DNA of 64,000 nt. It comes from Bacteroidales bacterium UBA3743 (lineage in GTDB: Bacteria; Bacteroidota; Bacteroidia; Bacteroidales; Paludibacteraceae). Position 1 is the stretch's first letter, and every line of letters begins with the position of its first letter. Position numbers and translations under genes: made by a program. The notes under the pieces are model-generated. The model made no database searches and was not told the origin of the DNA. It saw nothing but the letters and a program-made list of their open reading frames with translations. Location of the stretch: contig DFGT01000024.1 in NCBI GenBank assembly GCA_002371265.1, forward strand, positions 248,001-312,000. The letters run 5' to 3'. Positions 1 through 8,865 of the stretch are shown in pieces.

Positions 1-14
1 GCAGAAGAGAAGGA

Positions 15-43
15 GTTAGGGCGTTCCGCCCTTAACAATCCTC
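15..43 (+). repeat. 29-bp dispersed hairpin repeat (family A)
   Basis: Copy of the dispersed repeat that starts GTTAGGGCG, loops on TTC, returns CGCCC and ends with TTAACAATCCTC. The stem is GGGCG/CGCCC. About ten copies are spread over the window, in both orientations and only between genes. This one lies downstream of the nudix gene. A nearby AT-rich stretch (about 76-115) repeats the word TTAATTCTTAA. Confidence 0.85.
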
Positions 44-98
44 ATTTATAGATGAAAGATGAACTTTTTATTTAATCCTAATTCTTAATTTTTAACTC

Positions 99-644
99 TT
101 AATTCTTAATTTTCTTCTCAAACATCTCCCAAGCAAGCCTCATCATAAGTCCATAATCCTCCTGTCCGACTATTTCAGCCATCTCACTTCTCTTGACAAT
201 CACCGTCTCAAGAAACTCATCATCATCAGGATTATTCTCACTATAACCGTCCACGACCACATAGTAGCAAGTCATTCGATTCTCCATGAAAGCAGGGTTC
301 GGGCTGCCCGTATAAAGTTGCTCCAGTTTGATGACATTCTCTTTTTTGATGCCAAGCTCCTCGTCCAATTCACGGTAGAGAGCATCAATAGCCTTTTCTC
401 CAGCGTCCACCATTCCAGAAGGGAATTCCGTGATCTCCCTGTTGATGCCATGACGGAACTGCTTGACCATCATGAAATTATCAGAATCAGCACCAAGTCG
501 GACGACAGCACACACCCAATCAGGAGCCTGCATAGATATATATTTGCGTTCCACACCCTTCGGATCGATTTTCTTCGTTGTCACAAAGCTTCCGATCGGT
601 GTTTTCATCACAACCTCTCTCTCCTTTATCTGCCAATTGTTCAT
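99..644 (-). CDS. Nudix hydrolase (ADP-ribose pyrophosphatase-like)
   Basis: A 181-residue Nudix protein. The Nudix box GX5EX7REUXEEXGU is complete at about residues 77-99: G followed by MVDAG, E, then RELDEELG. The rest of the fold, an N-terminal beta region with a conserved FRHG-like segment before the box, matches ADP-sugar pyrophosphatases in length and order. I start it at the ATG at 644; a TTG three codons upstream is also open. It follows pncB by 25 bp on the same strand, so the two are probably cotranscribed, and NAD(+) metabolism or ADP-ribose clearance is a reasonable role. The exact substrate cannot be read from the sequence. Confidence 0.85.
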   Translation of the reverse strand: MNNWQIKEREVVMKTPIGSFVTTKKIDPKGVERKYISMQAPDWVCAVVRLGADSDNFMMVKQFRHGINREITEFPSGMVDAGEKAIDALYRELDEELGIKKENVIKLEQLYTGSPNPAFMENRMTCYYVVVDGYSENNPDDDEFLETVIVKRSEMAEIVGQEDYGLMMRLAWEMFEKKIKN

Positions 645-669
645 ACCATTCAAATTAATTGGTTTTCAA

Positions 670-1917
670 TCACATTTCAGCGTGGTTCATTCTCCAGTCG
701 ATGGCTCTTTGCAAGTAGTCGACATAGTCTGGATTCTTGCACATACCCTTGCCAGGAGTGTCAGAAATCTTTGCGACGTCGCCACCATTACAAAGCGTCG
801 TCTTCATAACGATATTAAGCGGTGGCACATCAGTGTCGTTGGCGATGAACGTACCGATACCGAATGCTGTCTTCGCTCTTCCCTCGAAATATTTCTTCAG
901 TTTAGTGGCTTTCTCAAAGTTCAAGCTGTCGCTGAAGAGAAGAGTCTTCGTCTTCGGATCGATGCCAAGTTTCTTGTAGTGAGCGATGATCTTATCACCC
1001 CACTCGAACGGATCGCCTGAATCGTGGCGGACACCGCTGAACACAGTAGCGAACTCCTCGTCGAAATCACGAAGGAAGCAATCAGTAGTGATCGCATCTG
1101 TAAGAGCCGTACCGTTCTGCACCTTATACTCATTCACCCAAGCACGTAGAGAATAAAGATTAGAGTATGCAGGATTGATTGATCTGTTTCCTTGTCCGAC
1201 GCACATAATCCATTCGTGAGCCATAGTGCCCACAGGGATAAGATTATATTTGCGAGCGAGGAAGACGTTGCTTGTACCAACAAAGATAGACTTATTGTTC
1301 ATCTTTGCGTTTTTCAAAGCCATCACCGCCATCTCCTGACATTCAGCAGACAATCTGCGGCGTAGACCAAATTCAGAGAACGCGCCAAGCTCATAGATAT
1401 CCTGCTCCAAAAGATTCACTTTCTCATCCAGTTTGCGACGGAATTGTTTCTTCAACTCATCATAATCGTAAGCCATACGGAAATATACCTCGTTGACGAT
1501 AGCCAAAGTAGGGATTTCATACATGCTGGTGTTCAACCATGTTCCTGTCGCCTCGATATTCAAGCCGCATTCAGCCTGGTCGTCGATATGGAAATCCTCG
1601 AATCTAGGACGCCAGATACGAAGGAAATCAATATAAGAACCCTTAATCCATCCCTTCTTGACGATGTTTCCATTCTCGTCTTTTCTAGCTCCGATATTTC
1701 TCAGATAGCTCAACTCATCCTCCGTAAAAGTAAGTTTACAGTATTCCTGCAACTGACGTTTGATTTCCTCCACCATCTCAGGAGTGAATTTCACATCCTT
1801 GTTACGGCATTTGAAAGTCCAGGTTGTTTTATAACCGGGGAACTGGTGGAATATCGCCTGACCCATAGAGAACTTGTAAAGATCAGTCTCCAATAAAGAT
1901 TTGATAATCGTATTCAT
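670..1917 (-). CDS. pncB: Nicotinate phosphoribosyltransferase
   Basis: A 415-residue NAPRTase, the first enzyme of the Preiss-Handler route: nicotinate + PRPP (+ATP) to nicotinate mononucleotide. Family features seen are the N-terminal TDLYKFSMGQ, the segment SEFGLRRR at about 181-188, GTMAHEW with the His (about residue 234) that is phosphorylated in characterised enzymes, and VRHDSGDP in the PRPP-binding part. Length is normal for the bacterial enzyme. ATG start at 1917, with a well-spaced promoter upstream. It heads a probable two-gene NAD-salvage operon with the nudix gene. Confidence 0.95.
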   Translation of the reverse strand: MNTIIKSLLETDLYKFSMGQAIFHQFPGYKTTWTFKCRNKDVKFTPEMVEEIKRQLQEYCKLTFTEDELSYLRNIGARKDENGNIVKKGWIKGSYIDFLRIWRPRFEDFHIDDQAECGLNIEATGTWLNTSMYEIPTLAIVNEVYFRMAYDYDELKKQFRRKLDEKVNLLEQDIYELGAFSEFGLRRRLSAECQEMAVMALKNAKMNNKSIFVGTSNVFLARKYNLIPVGTMAHEWIMCVGQGNRSINPAYSNLYSLRAWVNEYKVQNGTALTDAITTDCFLRDFDEEFATVFSGVRHDSGDPFEWGDKIIAHYKKLGIDPKTKTLLFSDSLNFEKATKLKKYFEGRAKTAFGIGTFIANDTDVPPLNIVMKTTLCNGGDVAKISDTPGKGMCKNPDYVDYLQRAIDWRMNHAEM

Positions 1918-1954
1918 AACTCCTTGTTTTTGGTTTCGTTCTTTAATTTAGTGT

Positions 1955-1985
1955 CAAAATTACACAAAATAAAATCAAATCCAAA
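1955..1985 (-). promoter_or_regulatory. Bacteroides-type promoter of pncB
   Basis: On the minus strand TTTG (1985-1982) is followed after 19 bp by TAATTTTG (1962-1955), matching the Bacteroidota primary sigma pattern TTTG-N19-TAnnTTTG. It lies about 40 bp before the pncB ATG. The rest of the 1918-2161 gap is AT-rich and shows no gene. Confidence 0.75.
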
Positions 1986-2161
1986 CAAATTCAATTATTT
2001 TTTCGGGAGGAATTGTTAATAAAATATAAAATGTTAGAGGGGGAATAATGAAAGAAGGCAAATTCATTATGAAATCTTTGACGAAACTACATAAAGAAAA
2101 CTTGAAAACAAGAAATGTAGAGTGAGAGGTATAATACTAGAAAAGAGATGTGTAAAAAAGA

Positions 2162-2192
2162 TTTGTTGATTTGACATAAATTAATACTTTTG
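2162..2192 (+). promoter_or_regulatory. Bacteroides-type promoter of jetABCD
   Basis: TTTG at 2162-2165, then 19 bp, then TACTTTTG at 2185-2192. The predicted start site at about 2199 leaves a very short leader (about 15 nt) before the jetA ATG at 2214. No operator-like palindrome was seen. Confidence 0.7.
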
Positions 2193-2213
2193 TCATAATT
2201 TTTCATCAAAACA

Positions 2214-3668
2214 ATGTCATTACAGGCTCAAATATTAAATACATTGGAAAAATCCCCGAGCATTACTTTACTCAGGGCAAGAAGATGTAGTCTTATTCTT
2301 GACTTTTTGATAGGTATATACGAAAAAGAAACTGCAATTTCATCAGAAAACATCCATAATCGGTTGGCTGATTACTTAAATGACAATGGAATAGAAAACG
2401 ATGATGAGAACAAAATAGAATTATCTGACACATATGAAGAGAAGGCTGTCAAATTTATAAAAACATGGACTGACAGCGGTTTTTTGACCAATTATAAAAA
2501 CGAGGATGGCGAAATTTATTATGAATTGTCATCGCATACAAGCAAAGTGATTGATTGGCTTTCTGGTTTAAAGCGTGAAGAATATATTGGTACCGAGTCA
2601 AAATTCAAATCAATCATTACCCAACTTAGAGAATTGGTTGAATATACCAACGAAGATAAAGAAAAGCGTTTGCAACTTTTGGAAGATAAAAAACAAAAGA
2701 TTGAACATCAAATTCAACGTTTGAAAATTGGTGAAGATGTAAAGGTTTTTGAAGAATATGAAATTGCTCCGAGATTCAAACAAATCAACAAATTAGCAAA
2801 AGAATTATTGTCTGATTTCAAAGATGTGGACGACAATTTCAAAAACATTATCAAAGAAATATATCAAAAACAGATTGACCCCACACTCAACAAGGGCGGT
2901 ATTTTGCAATATACGTTTGATGCTTTGGACGAATTGAAATCAAGTCCACAGGGCAGTTTTTATGCTTTTTGGGAGTTTCTACTTGCCCGTGAAATGCAAA
3001 ACGAATTGGAAACAATGATTACCGATTTGTTCAAAACATTAAAAGACAGAAACATAGAAACTAACGACAACTTTCTTGACAATATGGTTTCTTACCTGTA
3101 CGAATCAGGCAACAAAGTATATCAGACTAACGACAAAATGGCGGATAAACTTAGTCGCATTATTCGAGAAAATAACACTTCACGGTCTGATATCACCAAG
3201 CAAATAATTCAAGACATCAAGAATTTGTTAATTGACATTTCCAAGGAAAATGGGAAACCAGACATTTCACTTTCAATAGATGATGGTATTGACATAAATA
3301 TCCCATTCGACCGCAAAATCACTTTCGAGCAATCTGAAAATATCGAATATAAAATAAAACCGATTTCAAGCGAACTTAATATCAACGATTTGAATGAACT
3401 CGGAAAAGTATTTAGCAATGTAATTATCGACAAAAAAATACTTGAACAGAATATCCGCACCGCATTGAGAAATAATGGACAAGTTTCTCTATCTGAAGTA
3501 ATTGCACATAATCCTTTACAAAAAGGATTACCTGAACTTTTCGGTTATTTCGGTGTATTGAACCATTTTAAACATAAAACAATAAACGCCGAAAAACAAC
3601 AGCCTATCGACTTCGATGTAGAACATAAAAAAAGAATACTAATCCCCGAAATAATTATTTCAAGATGA
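2214..3668 (+). CDS. jetA: Wadjet subunit JetA (MksF-like kleisin, DUF3375)
   Basis: A 484-residue DUF3375-type protein, first gene of a complete type I Wadjet operon. JetA is the kleisin that bridges the SMC heads of JetC and carries the KITE subunit JetB. Seen here are an N-terminal winged-helix-like region with the segment SITLLRARRCSLILDFLIGI, a long charged coiled-coil middle (about 130-340), and a C-terminal part (HNPLQKGLPELFGYFGVLNH). Length is typical. It overlaps jetB by 4 bp (ATGA), so translation is coupled. The whole operon is more AT-rich than its neighbours, as expected for a transferred defence module. I assign it by sequence resemblance plus gene order. Confidence 0.88.
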   Translation: MSLQAQILNTLEKSPSITLLRARRCSLILDFLIGIYEKETAISSENIHNRLADYLNDNGIENDDENKIELSDTYEEKAVKFIKTWTDSGFLTNYKNEDGEIYYELSSHTSKVIDWLSGLKREEYIGTESKFKSIITQLRELVEYTNEDKEKRLQLLEDKKQKIEHQIQRLKIGEDVKVFEEYEIAPRFKQINKLAKELLSDFKDVDDNFKNIIKEIYQKQIDPTLNKGGILQYTFDALDELKSSPQGSFYAFWEFLLAREMQNELETMITDLFKTLKDRNIETNDNFLDNMVSYLYESGNKVYQTNDKMADKLSRIIRENNTSRSDITKQIIQDIKNLLIDISKENGKPDISLSIDDGIDINIPFDRKITFEQSENIEYKIKPISSELNINDLNELGKVFSNVIIDKKILEQNIRTALRNNGQVSLSEVIAHNPLQKGLPELFGYFGVLNHFKHKTINAEKQQPIDFDVEHKKRILIPEIIISR

Positions 3669-4234
3669 ACGAAATAAAACCATATTCAAAAGCCGTAGTA
3701 AACTTATTGAAAAAGACAGTGGAAAAATCATCTCCAGTTTGGAACGATATTGTCAATTATCAATCTGGCATTCAAGAATATCTTTCTGTTATTGGATTAG
3801 AGTTGATTGTAAAGGAAGACGAAGGGTTTGCATACATCAAACAAATCGTTTTCGATGATGACACAACATTGAATTTGGTTTCAAGGCGGCAGTTAGGTTT
3901 TGATATTTCGTTGGTACTTATTGTATTGCGACAAATTTTGGAAGATTACGACAACAATCCGACCGAAACCCAATCATTCGACAAAATTATTACAAACAAT
4001 GAAATTAAAGATGAGGTAAAACTTTTTTTGCCAGACAGTTACAATAAAGCAAAATTGGAGAAGGATTTAGATCGTTATATTCAAAATGTTTGTGAATTAG
4101 GCTTCTTAAAAGAAATCAAACGCAACAACGATGAAATAAGATACAAAATCCACCGTATTATAAAAGAGAAGGTCACACTTCAAGATTTGGATACGTTTAA
4201 GAAAAATTTAGAGAAATATGCAGGAACAATATGA
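3665..4234 (+). CDS. jetB: Wadjet subunit JetB (MksE-like KITE protein, DUF4194)
   Basis: A 189-residue DUF4194-type protein, the small KITE subunit that binds the JetA kleisin in the loop-extruding Wadjet complex. The tandem winged-helix character is suggested by two alpha/beta blocks and the segment GFDISLVLIVLRQILEDY at about 78-95. Size is usual for MksE/JetB. The start overlaps the jetA stop, and its own stop overlaps jetC by 17 bp, so the three are translationally coupled. Family assignment depends strongly on position between unmistakable jetA and jetC. Confidence 0.85.
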   Translation: MNEIKPYSKAVVNLLKKTVEKSSPVWNDIVNYQSGIQEYLSVIGLELIVKEDEGFAYIKQIVFDDDTTLNLVSRRQLGFDISLVLIVLRQILEDYDNNPTETQSFDKIITNNEIKDEVKLFLPDSYNKAKLEKDLDRYIQNVCELGFLKEIKRNNDEIRYKIHRIIKEKVTLQDLDTFKKNLEKYAGTI

Positions 4235-7200
4235 CTTATTCACCACCGATGCTGGTTCAGCAGGCTACCGACTTGACTATTTTGAAATCTTAAATTGGGG
4301 AACGTTCCATAACCGGATATACAGAATTGCGCCACAAGGCAACAACTCGTTACTAACAGGTGCCAACGCATCTGGTAAGAGTACGTTGATTGACGCACTT
4401 TTGACATTGCTCGTGCCTCTCAAAAAGGACAGATTTTACAATCAGTCGTCGGGTATAGAAAAAAAAGGCGATAGAAATGAAGAAACATATGTGCTTGGAA
4501 ACTATGGAAATATTCAAGCAGAGGGAGAGACATCTGTAAAGACCCAACAACTCCGCGACAAATCCACATATTCAATCATATTAGTGTCTTTTGTCAACAA
4601 TCATCAAAATAATGTGACATTGTTTCAAGTACGTTACTTTGTCAACAGCGAATTGAAATGCACATATGGATTTTCATACAAACCATTGACAATCGAAAAT
4701 GATCTTTCAATATTCAACGGTAGCAAAGGTGATTGGAAAAAAATGTTAGATAAAAAATATAATTCCAATGCACCTAAACGTCAAATCGAGTTTTATGATT
4801 CTATCAAGGATTATACCGACCGTTTTGTTAATGCGTTAGGCTTGCGTTCCAATAAGGCTTTGACGTTGTTCAATCAAATTGTCGGCGTGAAAGTTTTGAA
4901 CGATTTAGACGAATTTATTCGCAACAATATGCTTGAACAGCGAGATTCGGAAAACGCATATACCAACTTGAACGAGAGTTTTGCCACTTTAATGGGTGCG
5001 AAAACAAAGATTGAAAAAGTCAAAGAGCAAATATCACAGTTGAAGCCAATTGACCAAAAGGCCAATCAATTGGAAGATATTAAATATGCACTTGACGAAT
5101 TGCAAAAAAAACGCGAAATGTCGGTTTATTGGTTTGCACAGAAGAATGTGGAACTTGCCAAAGAAAAAATATCAGAGCTCAATACCAAACTTGAAGATTT
5201 ACAACAACAGCTCAATAAACTAAACGAGGAAAAAGAACAATTAAAAGAAAAAGAACGTGAACTGTCGTTATCGATAGAAGGTGATGATATTGGTAAGCAA
5301 ATCAAAGCATTAAGCAACGAAATTGCTAACCTCGAAAAACAAAAGATTAACCGACAAAACAAACTTGATGCCTATAATAAAAAAGTAGCTGAAGTAAAAT
5401 TGCCAGAAAATCCTTCTGAACAAATATTTTTTACCAACCGTGAAAATGCACGTTTGGCAAAAATTGATTGCCAGTCTGAGTATAATAATAAAAATGAGGA
5501 ATTACGTTTGGCAAAAAACACGGCCGACAAAATAAGTGAGGATATTGATAAAAATATGTCAACACTTGAAATTATCCAAAAGAACAAGAACAACATCTCA
5601 GGCAAAGAAGCGGAAATCCGTGAACTGATTTTACAGAAAATTGGAGCAACGCCTTCTGAAATTCCGTTTATTGGCGAACTTATCAGAGTGAAAGATAACG
5701 AGAAAAATTGGGAAAATACCATCGAAAAAATCCTACACAATTTTGCTCTAAGGTTGATAGTCCCTGAAGAATACTATAAGAAGGTGAATCAATTCGTTAA
5801 CTCCAACAATCTCAATGGACGAATTGTTTATCAACGTTATAAAAAGACAACATCATTGAAAGGATTTCAACACAGAGAGATGGCGGACAATTGTCTTCCA
5901 AACAAATTGGAATTTAATATAAAAAGTCCGTATTATGAATGGGTGGAAGATATAATTTACGAAAATTATAACTACACCTGCGTTACCGACTTAGAGGAAT
6001 TTGACAAATACGCAGAAAAGGCGGCCACAATGGAAGGCTTAATAAAATCAGTAAACAATAAACACGAAAAAGACGACCGCAAGCATATCAACAGCCGTGA
6101 AAATTACATATTAGGTTGGGAAAATAAAGAGAAAATGGCCTCTATACGTGCCACAATTAAAGATTTACAAGAAAAACAAAGGCAAAACACAAAAAACATT
6201 CGCGAAATAGAAACAGAACTAAAATCAATCAACAAACGAAAAGAATTATTCGATGATATTTTCAAGCTTTTCACCAATTTTGACGATATAAATTGGGAAG
6301 AATATGCTAATAAAATACAAGAAAAAACAGAAGCAAAAACAAAATTAGAAGCTGCCAACAACAAAGTTATAGCATTGCAAGAACGTTTAAGTGTTGTTCA
6401 AAAGGATTTGAAAACATTAGAAGACGAAACAATAAAAAACAAGGATAAAGAAATTTTCCAAATAGAAAACATCTCTATTGTTGATGCCAAAAAACGACTT
6501 TCCGACAATGAAGCATTGCTAAATAAGTTGGGCTATGTTGATGTTTCTGCTTTTGAATCCGAGAATTCACAATGTCATGTTGTCGATTATGGCAATATCG
6601 GAAATATACAAAATAGTTTTCAATCAGAAATTGCACAGCAAGAAACAGCAAAGAAAAATGCAAAAAGCCAAATAGAACAAGAGGTTGCCACATTGATAAG
6701 GAAATTCAAAAACCCGTCGGAAGACATTACAAACAAATTCAAGGATTGGCGTTCAGACGTGCATACTCTGCCAGAAGCCGAAAATATACATCTTATAAGT
6801 GAGTACCAAAAGTTTTATAATCGTTTGGTTAACGAGGATTTAGTTCGTTTTGAAGATCAATTCAACAATTACCTACAGGAAACTGTAACAAATAAAGTTT
6901 CTGCTTTCAGAATGTTTTTTACCAATTGGGAAAAATCCATAAAAGAAACTATTGATATGCTTAACAAATCCCTAAAAGAGATTGATTTCAGCACATCACC
7001 TTCAACCTACATTCAACTTGAGAATACAAAAAAGATCAACAATGACATTGCTGAATTTCGCAAAAAATTAGATGACGCAATACCAAATATACGAGAAGTA
7101 AATTCCAACATTGATGGCAGACGCCATCACTTTGAGACAAAAATTCAACCTCTTATTGCCAATCTTCAAGATGAAACATGGCGAAAAAAAGTAATGGATG

Positions 7201-7640
7201 TTCGTAATTGGTTTTCTTATAAAGCCGAAGAATATTATAAAGAAACGGAACAAAAATATAAAACATATCAAAGTATGGGACAGCTGTCAGGTGGAGAAAA
7301 AGCCCAACTTACATACACTATTTTGGGTTCTGCCATTGCCTACCAATTCGGACTTACAAAAGACGGTTTGCAAGCAAACTCATTACGTTTTATAGCTATT
7401 GATGAAGCATTCAAAGCACAAGATGAAGATAAAGCCAGATATCTTATTTCTTTGTGTAAACAACTGCATCTACAACTCTTGGTGGTAACGCCAAGTGATA
7501 ACATTCATATTGTTCAAGATGACATTTCATTTGTCCATTATGTTGAACGAAATGGCAATGAATCACGTATTTTCAATATGACAATTCAACAATTCAAACA
7601 AGAACGAGAAAAATACCAAGCTGATGATAACTCCAAATGA
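4218..7640 (+). CDS. jetC: Wadjet subunit JetC (MksB-like SMC ATPase)
   Basis: A 1140-residue SMC-family ATPase that drives loop extrusion on plasmid DNA. The Walker A motif GANASGKST is at residues 48-56. Long coiled coils (about 260-450 and 640-880) flank a hinge-like globular region (about 480-600). The ABC signature SGGEK sits near residue 1023 and the Walker B motif FIAIDEAF near 1060, so both head halves are intact. In type I Wadjet, JetC with JetAB forms a dimer of dimers that senses small circular DNA by its inability to finish extrusion. Start chosen at the ATG overlapping jetB; 17-bp overlap with jetD. No frameshift. Confidence 0.93.
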   Translation: MQEQYDLFTTDAGSAGYRLDYFEILNWGTFHNRIYRIAPQGNNSLLTGANASGKSTLIDALLTLLVPLKKDRFYNQSSGIEKKGDRNEETYVLGNYGNIQAEGETSVKTQQLRDKSTYSIILVSFVNNHQNNVTLFQVRYFVNSELKCTYGFSYKPLTIENDLSIFNGSKGDWKKMLDKKYNSNAPKRQIEFYDSIKDYTDRFVNALGLRSNKALTLFNQIVGVKVLNDLDEFIRNNMLEQRDSENAYTNLNESFATLMGAKTKIEKVKEQISQLKPIDQKANQLEDIKYALDELQKKREMSVYWFAQKNVELAKEKISELNTKLEDLQQQLNKLNEEKEQLKEKERELSLSIEGDDIGKQIKALSNEIANLEKQKINRQNKLDAYNKKVAEVKLPENPSEQIFFTNRENARLAKIDCQSEYNNKNEELRLAKNTADKISEDIDKNMSTLEIIQKNKNNISGKEAEIRELILQKIGATPSEIPFIGELIRVKDNEKNWENTIEKILHNFALRLIVPEEYYKKVNQFVNSNNLNGRIVYQRYKKTTSLKGFQHREMADNCLPNKLEFNIKSPYYEWVEDIIYENYNYTCVTDLEEFDKYAEKAATMEGLIKSVNNKHEKDDRKHINSRENYILGWENKEKMASIRATIKDLQEKQRQNTKNIREIETELKSINKRKELFDDIFKLFTNFDDINWEEYANKIQEKTEAKTKLEAANNKVIALQERLSVVQKDLKTLEDETIKNKDKEIFQIENISIVDAKKRLSDNEALLNKLGYVDVSAFESENSQCHVVDYGNIGNIQNSFQSEIAQQETAKKNAKSQIEQEVATLIRKFKNPSEDITNKFKDWRSDVHTLPEAENIHLISEYQKFYNRLVNEDLVRFEDQFNNYLQETVTNKVSAFRMFFTNWEKSIKETIDMLNKSLKEIDFSTSPSTYIQLENTKKINNDIAEFRKKLDDAIPNIREVNSNIDGRRHHFETKIQPLIANLQDETWRKKVMDVRNWFSYKAEEYYKETEQKYKTYQSMGQLSGGEKAQLTYTILGSAIAYQFGLTKDGLQANSLRFIAIDEAFKAQDEDKARYLISLCKQLHLQLLVVTPSDNIHIVQDDISFVHYVERNGNESRIFNMTIQQFKQEREKYQADDNSK

Positions 7641-8766
7641 AATAAAAAAGAAAGCCGATAATAAGTACACGGGGTATTTACAATCAATTGTCAAAGGTAT
7701 TTCGTTTCAGCCTATTACTATTACCGGCGACAAACGTCCTAATAATGACACTGCTAAATTTGAATATGAATTAACCGAATTAATTAATCAATCGAAAGAG
7801 AAAAAAGGATATGGTTATTCGGTTGAATATCAAACCATTAAAACAAAACAGCACGGAGAACAAGACATACCAACAGCTATTACATTTCAACTGGAAGACG
7901 ATTATCTAAAATACATAAACAAAGAAAAAGAAACAAAAAAATTTAGAACGGATATTACAAACATAACAGAATCCTTTCCTGAATTGAAAGATTGGATTTA
8001 TAAATATCCAAACAAAGTTATTGAAAACGACTGGGAAAGTTTACTGAAAGTATGCAAATATTTCAAAAGAACACCAAATCCACATCTTTATATCCGTGAA
8101 TTGCCCATTAATGTTCATACCAAATTTATTGAAAAAAATAAGGGCATTATCAAAGAATTGCTTGACATTGTTATTTCAGATCACATCAACGAGGAAGAAA
8201 AACAATTTGAAATCCGTTTCAATCTTAAATTCGATGAACCAAGTATTCGTTTTAGAATATTAGACATAACTGTCAGTCAATCTTTATTCAATGAAATAAC
8301 AGATATTAGTGTTCCTGTTAGCCAATTCCAACGACTGAACCTACCCATAAAAAAAGTATATATAGTAGAAAACAAAATAAATATGCTATCGTTCCCAATG
8401 AGAAATGATAGTATTGTTATTTGGGGACACGGTTTTGGAATAGAGGTGTTGAAAAATGTAAAATGGCTCAATAGCAAACATATTTATTATTGGGGTGACA
8501 TTGACGCACAGGGATTTGAGATTTTATCACAAGTAAGAACTTATTTCCCTTCGACTCAAAGTTTTATGATGAATAAGGAAACTTTTGACCTCTTTAACGA
8601 AAATGATAAAGGCACAAAGTCAAATGTGACAACAGATTTGATGTTAACGAAAGAAGAAAGACAACTATACGATTATCTTAAAAAAAATGATTTAAGATTA
8701 GAACAAGAAAAAATCCCTTTTGAATACGCAAAGAAAATAATATTCGAAATAGACAAAAGCATCTGA
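7624..8766 (+). CDS. jetD: Wadjet nuclease JetD (DUF3322/DUF2220, Toprim-like)
   Basis: A 380-residue protein matching JetD, the nuclease that cuts plasmid DNA after JetABC has extruded it. The C-terminal Toprim-like part shows the acidic segment YYWGDIDAQGFEIL at about residues 289-302, where GDID supplies metal-binding aspartates. An earlier VENKINMLSFP segment fits the conserved Glu-containing strand of the Toprim fold. The N-terminal half (DUF3322-like) is the DNA-binding arm. It overlaps jetC by 17 bp and ends the operon; a strong hairpin follows 55 bp downstream. The gene is intact, so the system should be functional. Confidence 0.9.
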   Translation: MITPNEIKKKADNKYTGYLQSIVKGISFQPITITGDKRPNNDTAKFEYELTELINQSKEKKGYGYSVEYQTIKTKQHGEQDIPTAITFQLEDDYLKYINKEKETKKFRTDITNITESFPELKDWIYKYPNKVIENDWESLLKVCKYFKRTPNPHLYIRELPINVHTKFIEKNKGIIKELLDIVISDHINEEEKQFEIRFNLKFDEPSIRFRILDITVSQSLFNEITDISVPVSQFQRLNLPIKKVYIVENKINMLSFPMRNDSIVIWGHGFGIEVLKNVKWLNSKHIYYWGDIDAQGFEILSQVRTYFPSTQSFMMNKETFDLFNENDKGTKSNVTTDLMLTKEERQLYDYLKKNDLRLEQEKIPFEYAKKIIFEIDKSI

Positions 8767-8820
8767 TGAATAATGAGGAAGAGCCAGAATTCCTAGATTA
8801 AAAACATCCATCACTCTCCC

Positions 8821-8859
8821 CTATCACACGAATTTGAAATCCTCATTTTCGTGTGATAG
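8821..8859. terminator. Hairpin between jetD and fic (bidirectional terminator / boundary repeat)
   Basis: CTATCACACGAA at the left pairs with TTCGTGTGATAG at the right, giving a 12-bp stem with a 15-nt loop. It lies between the convergent ends of jetD and fic and can end both transcripts. A near-identical element (CACACGAATTTGAA...TTTTCGTGTG) lies on the other side of fic at 10096-10132, in the same orientation, so the two also form flanking repeats. Confidence 0.7.
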
Positions 8860-8865
8860 GAGTCC

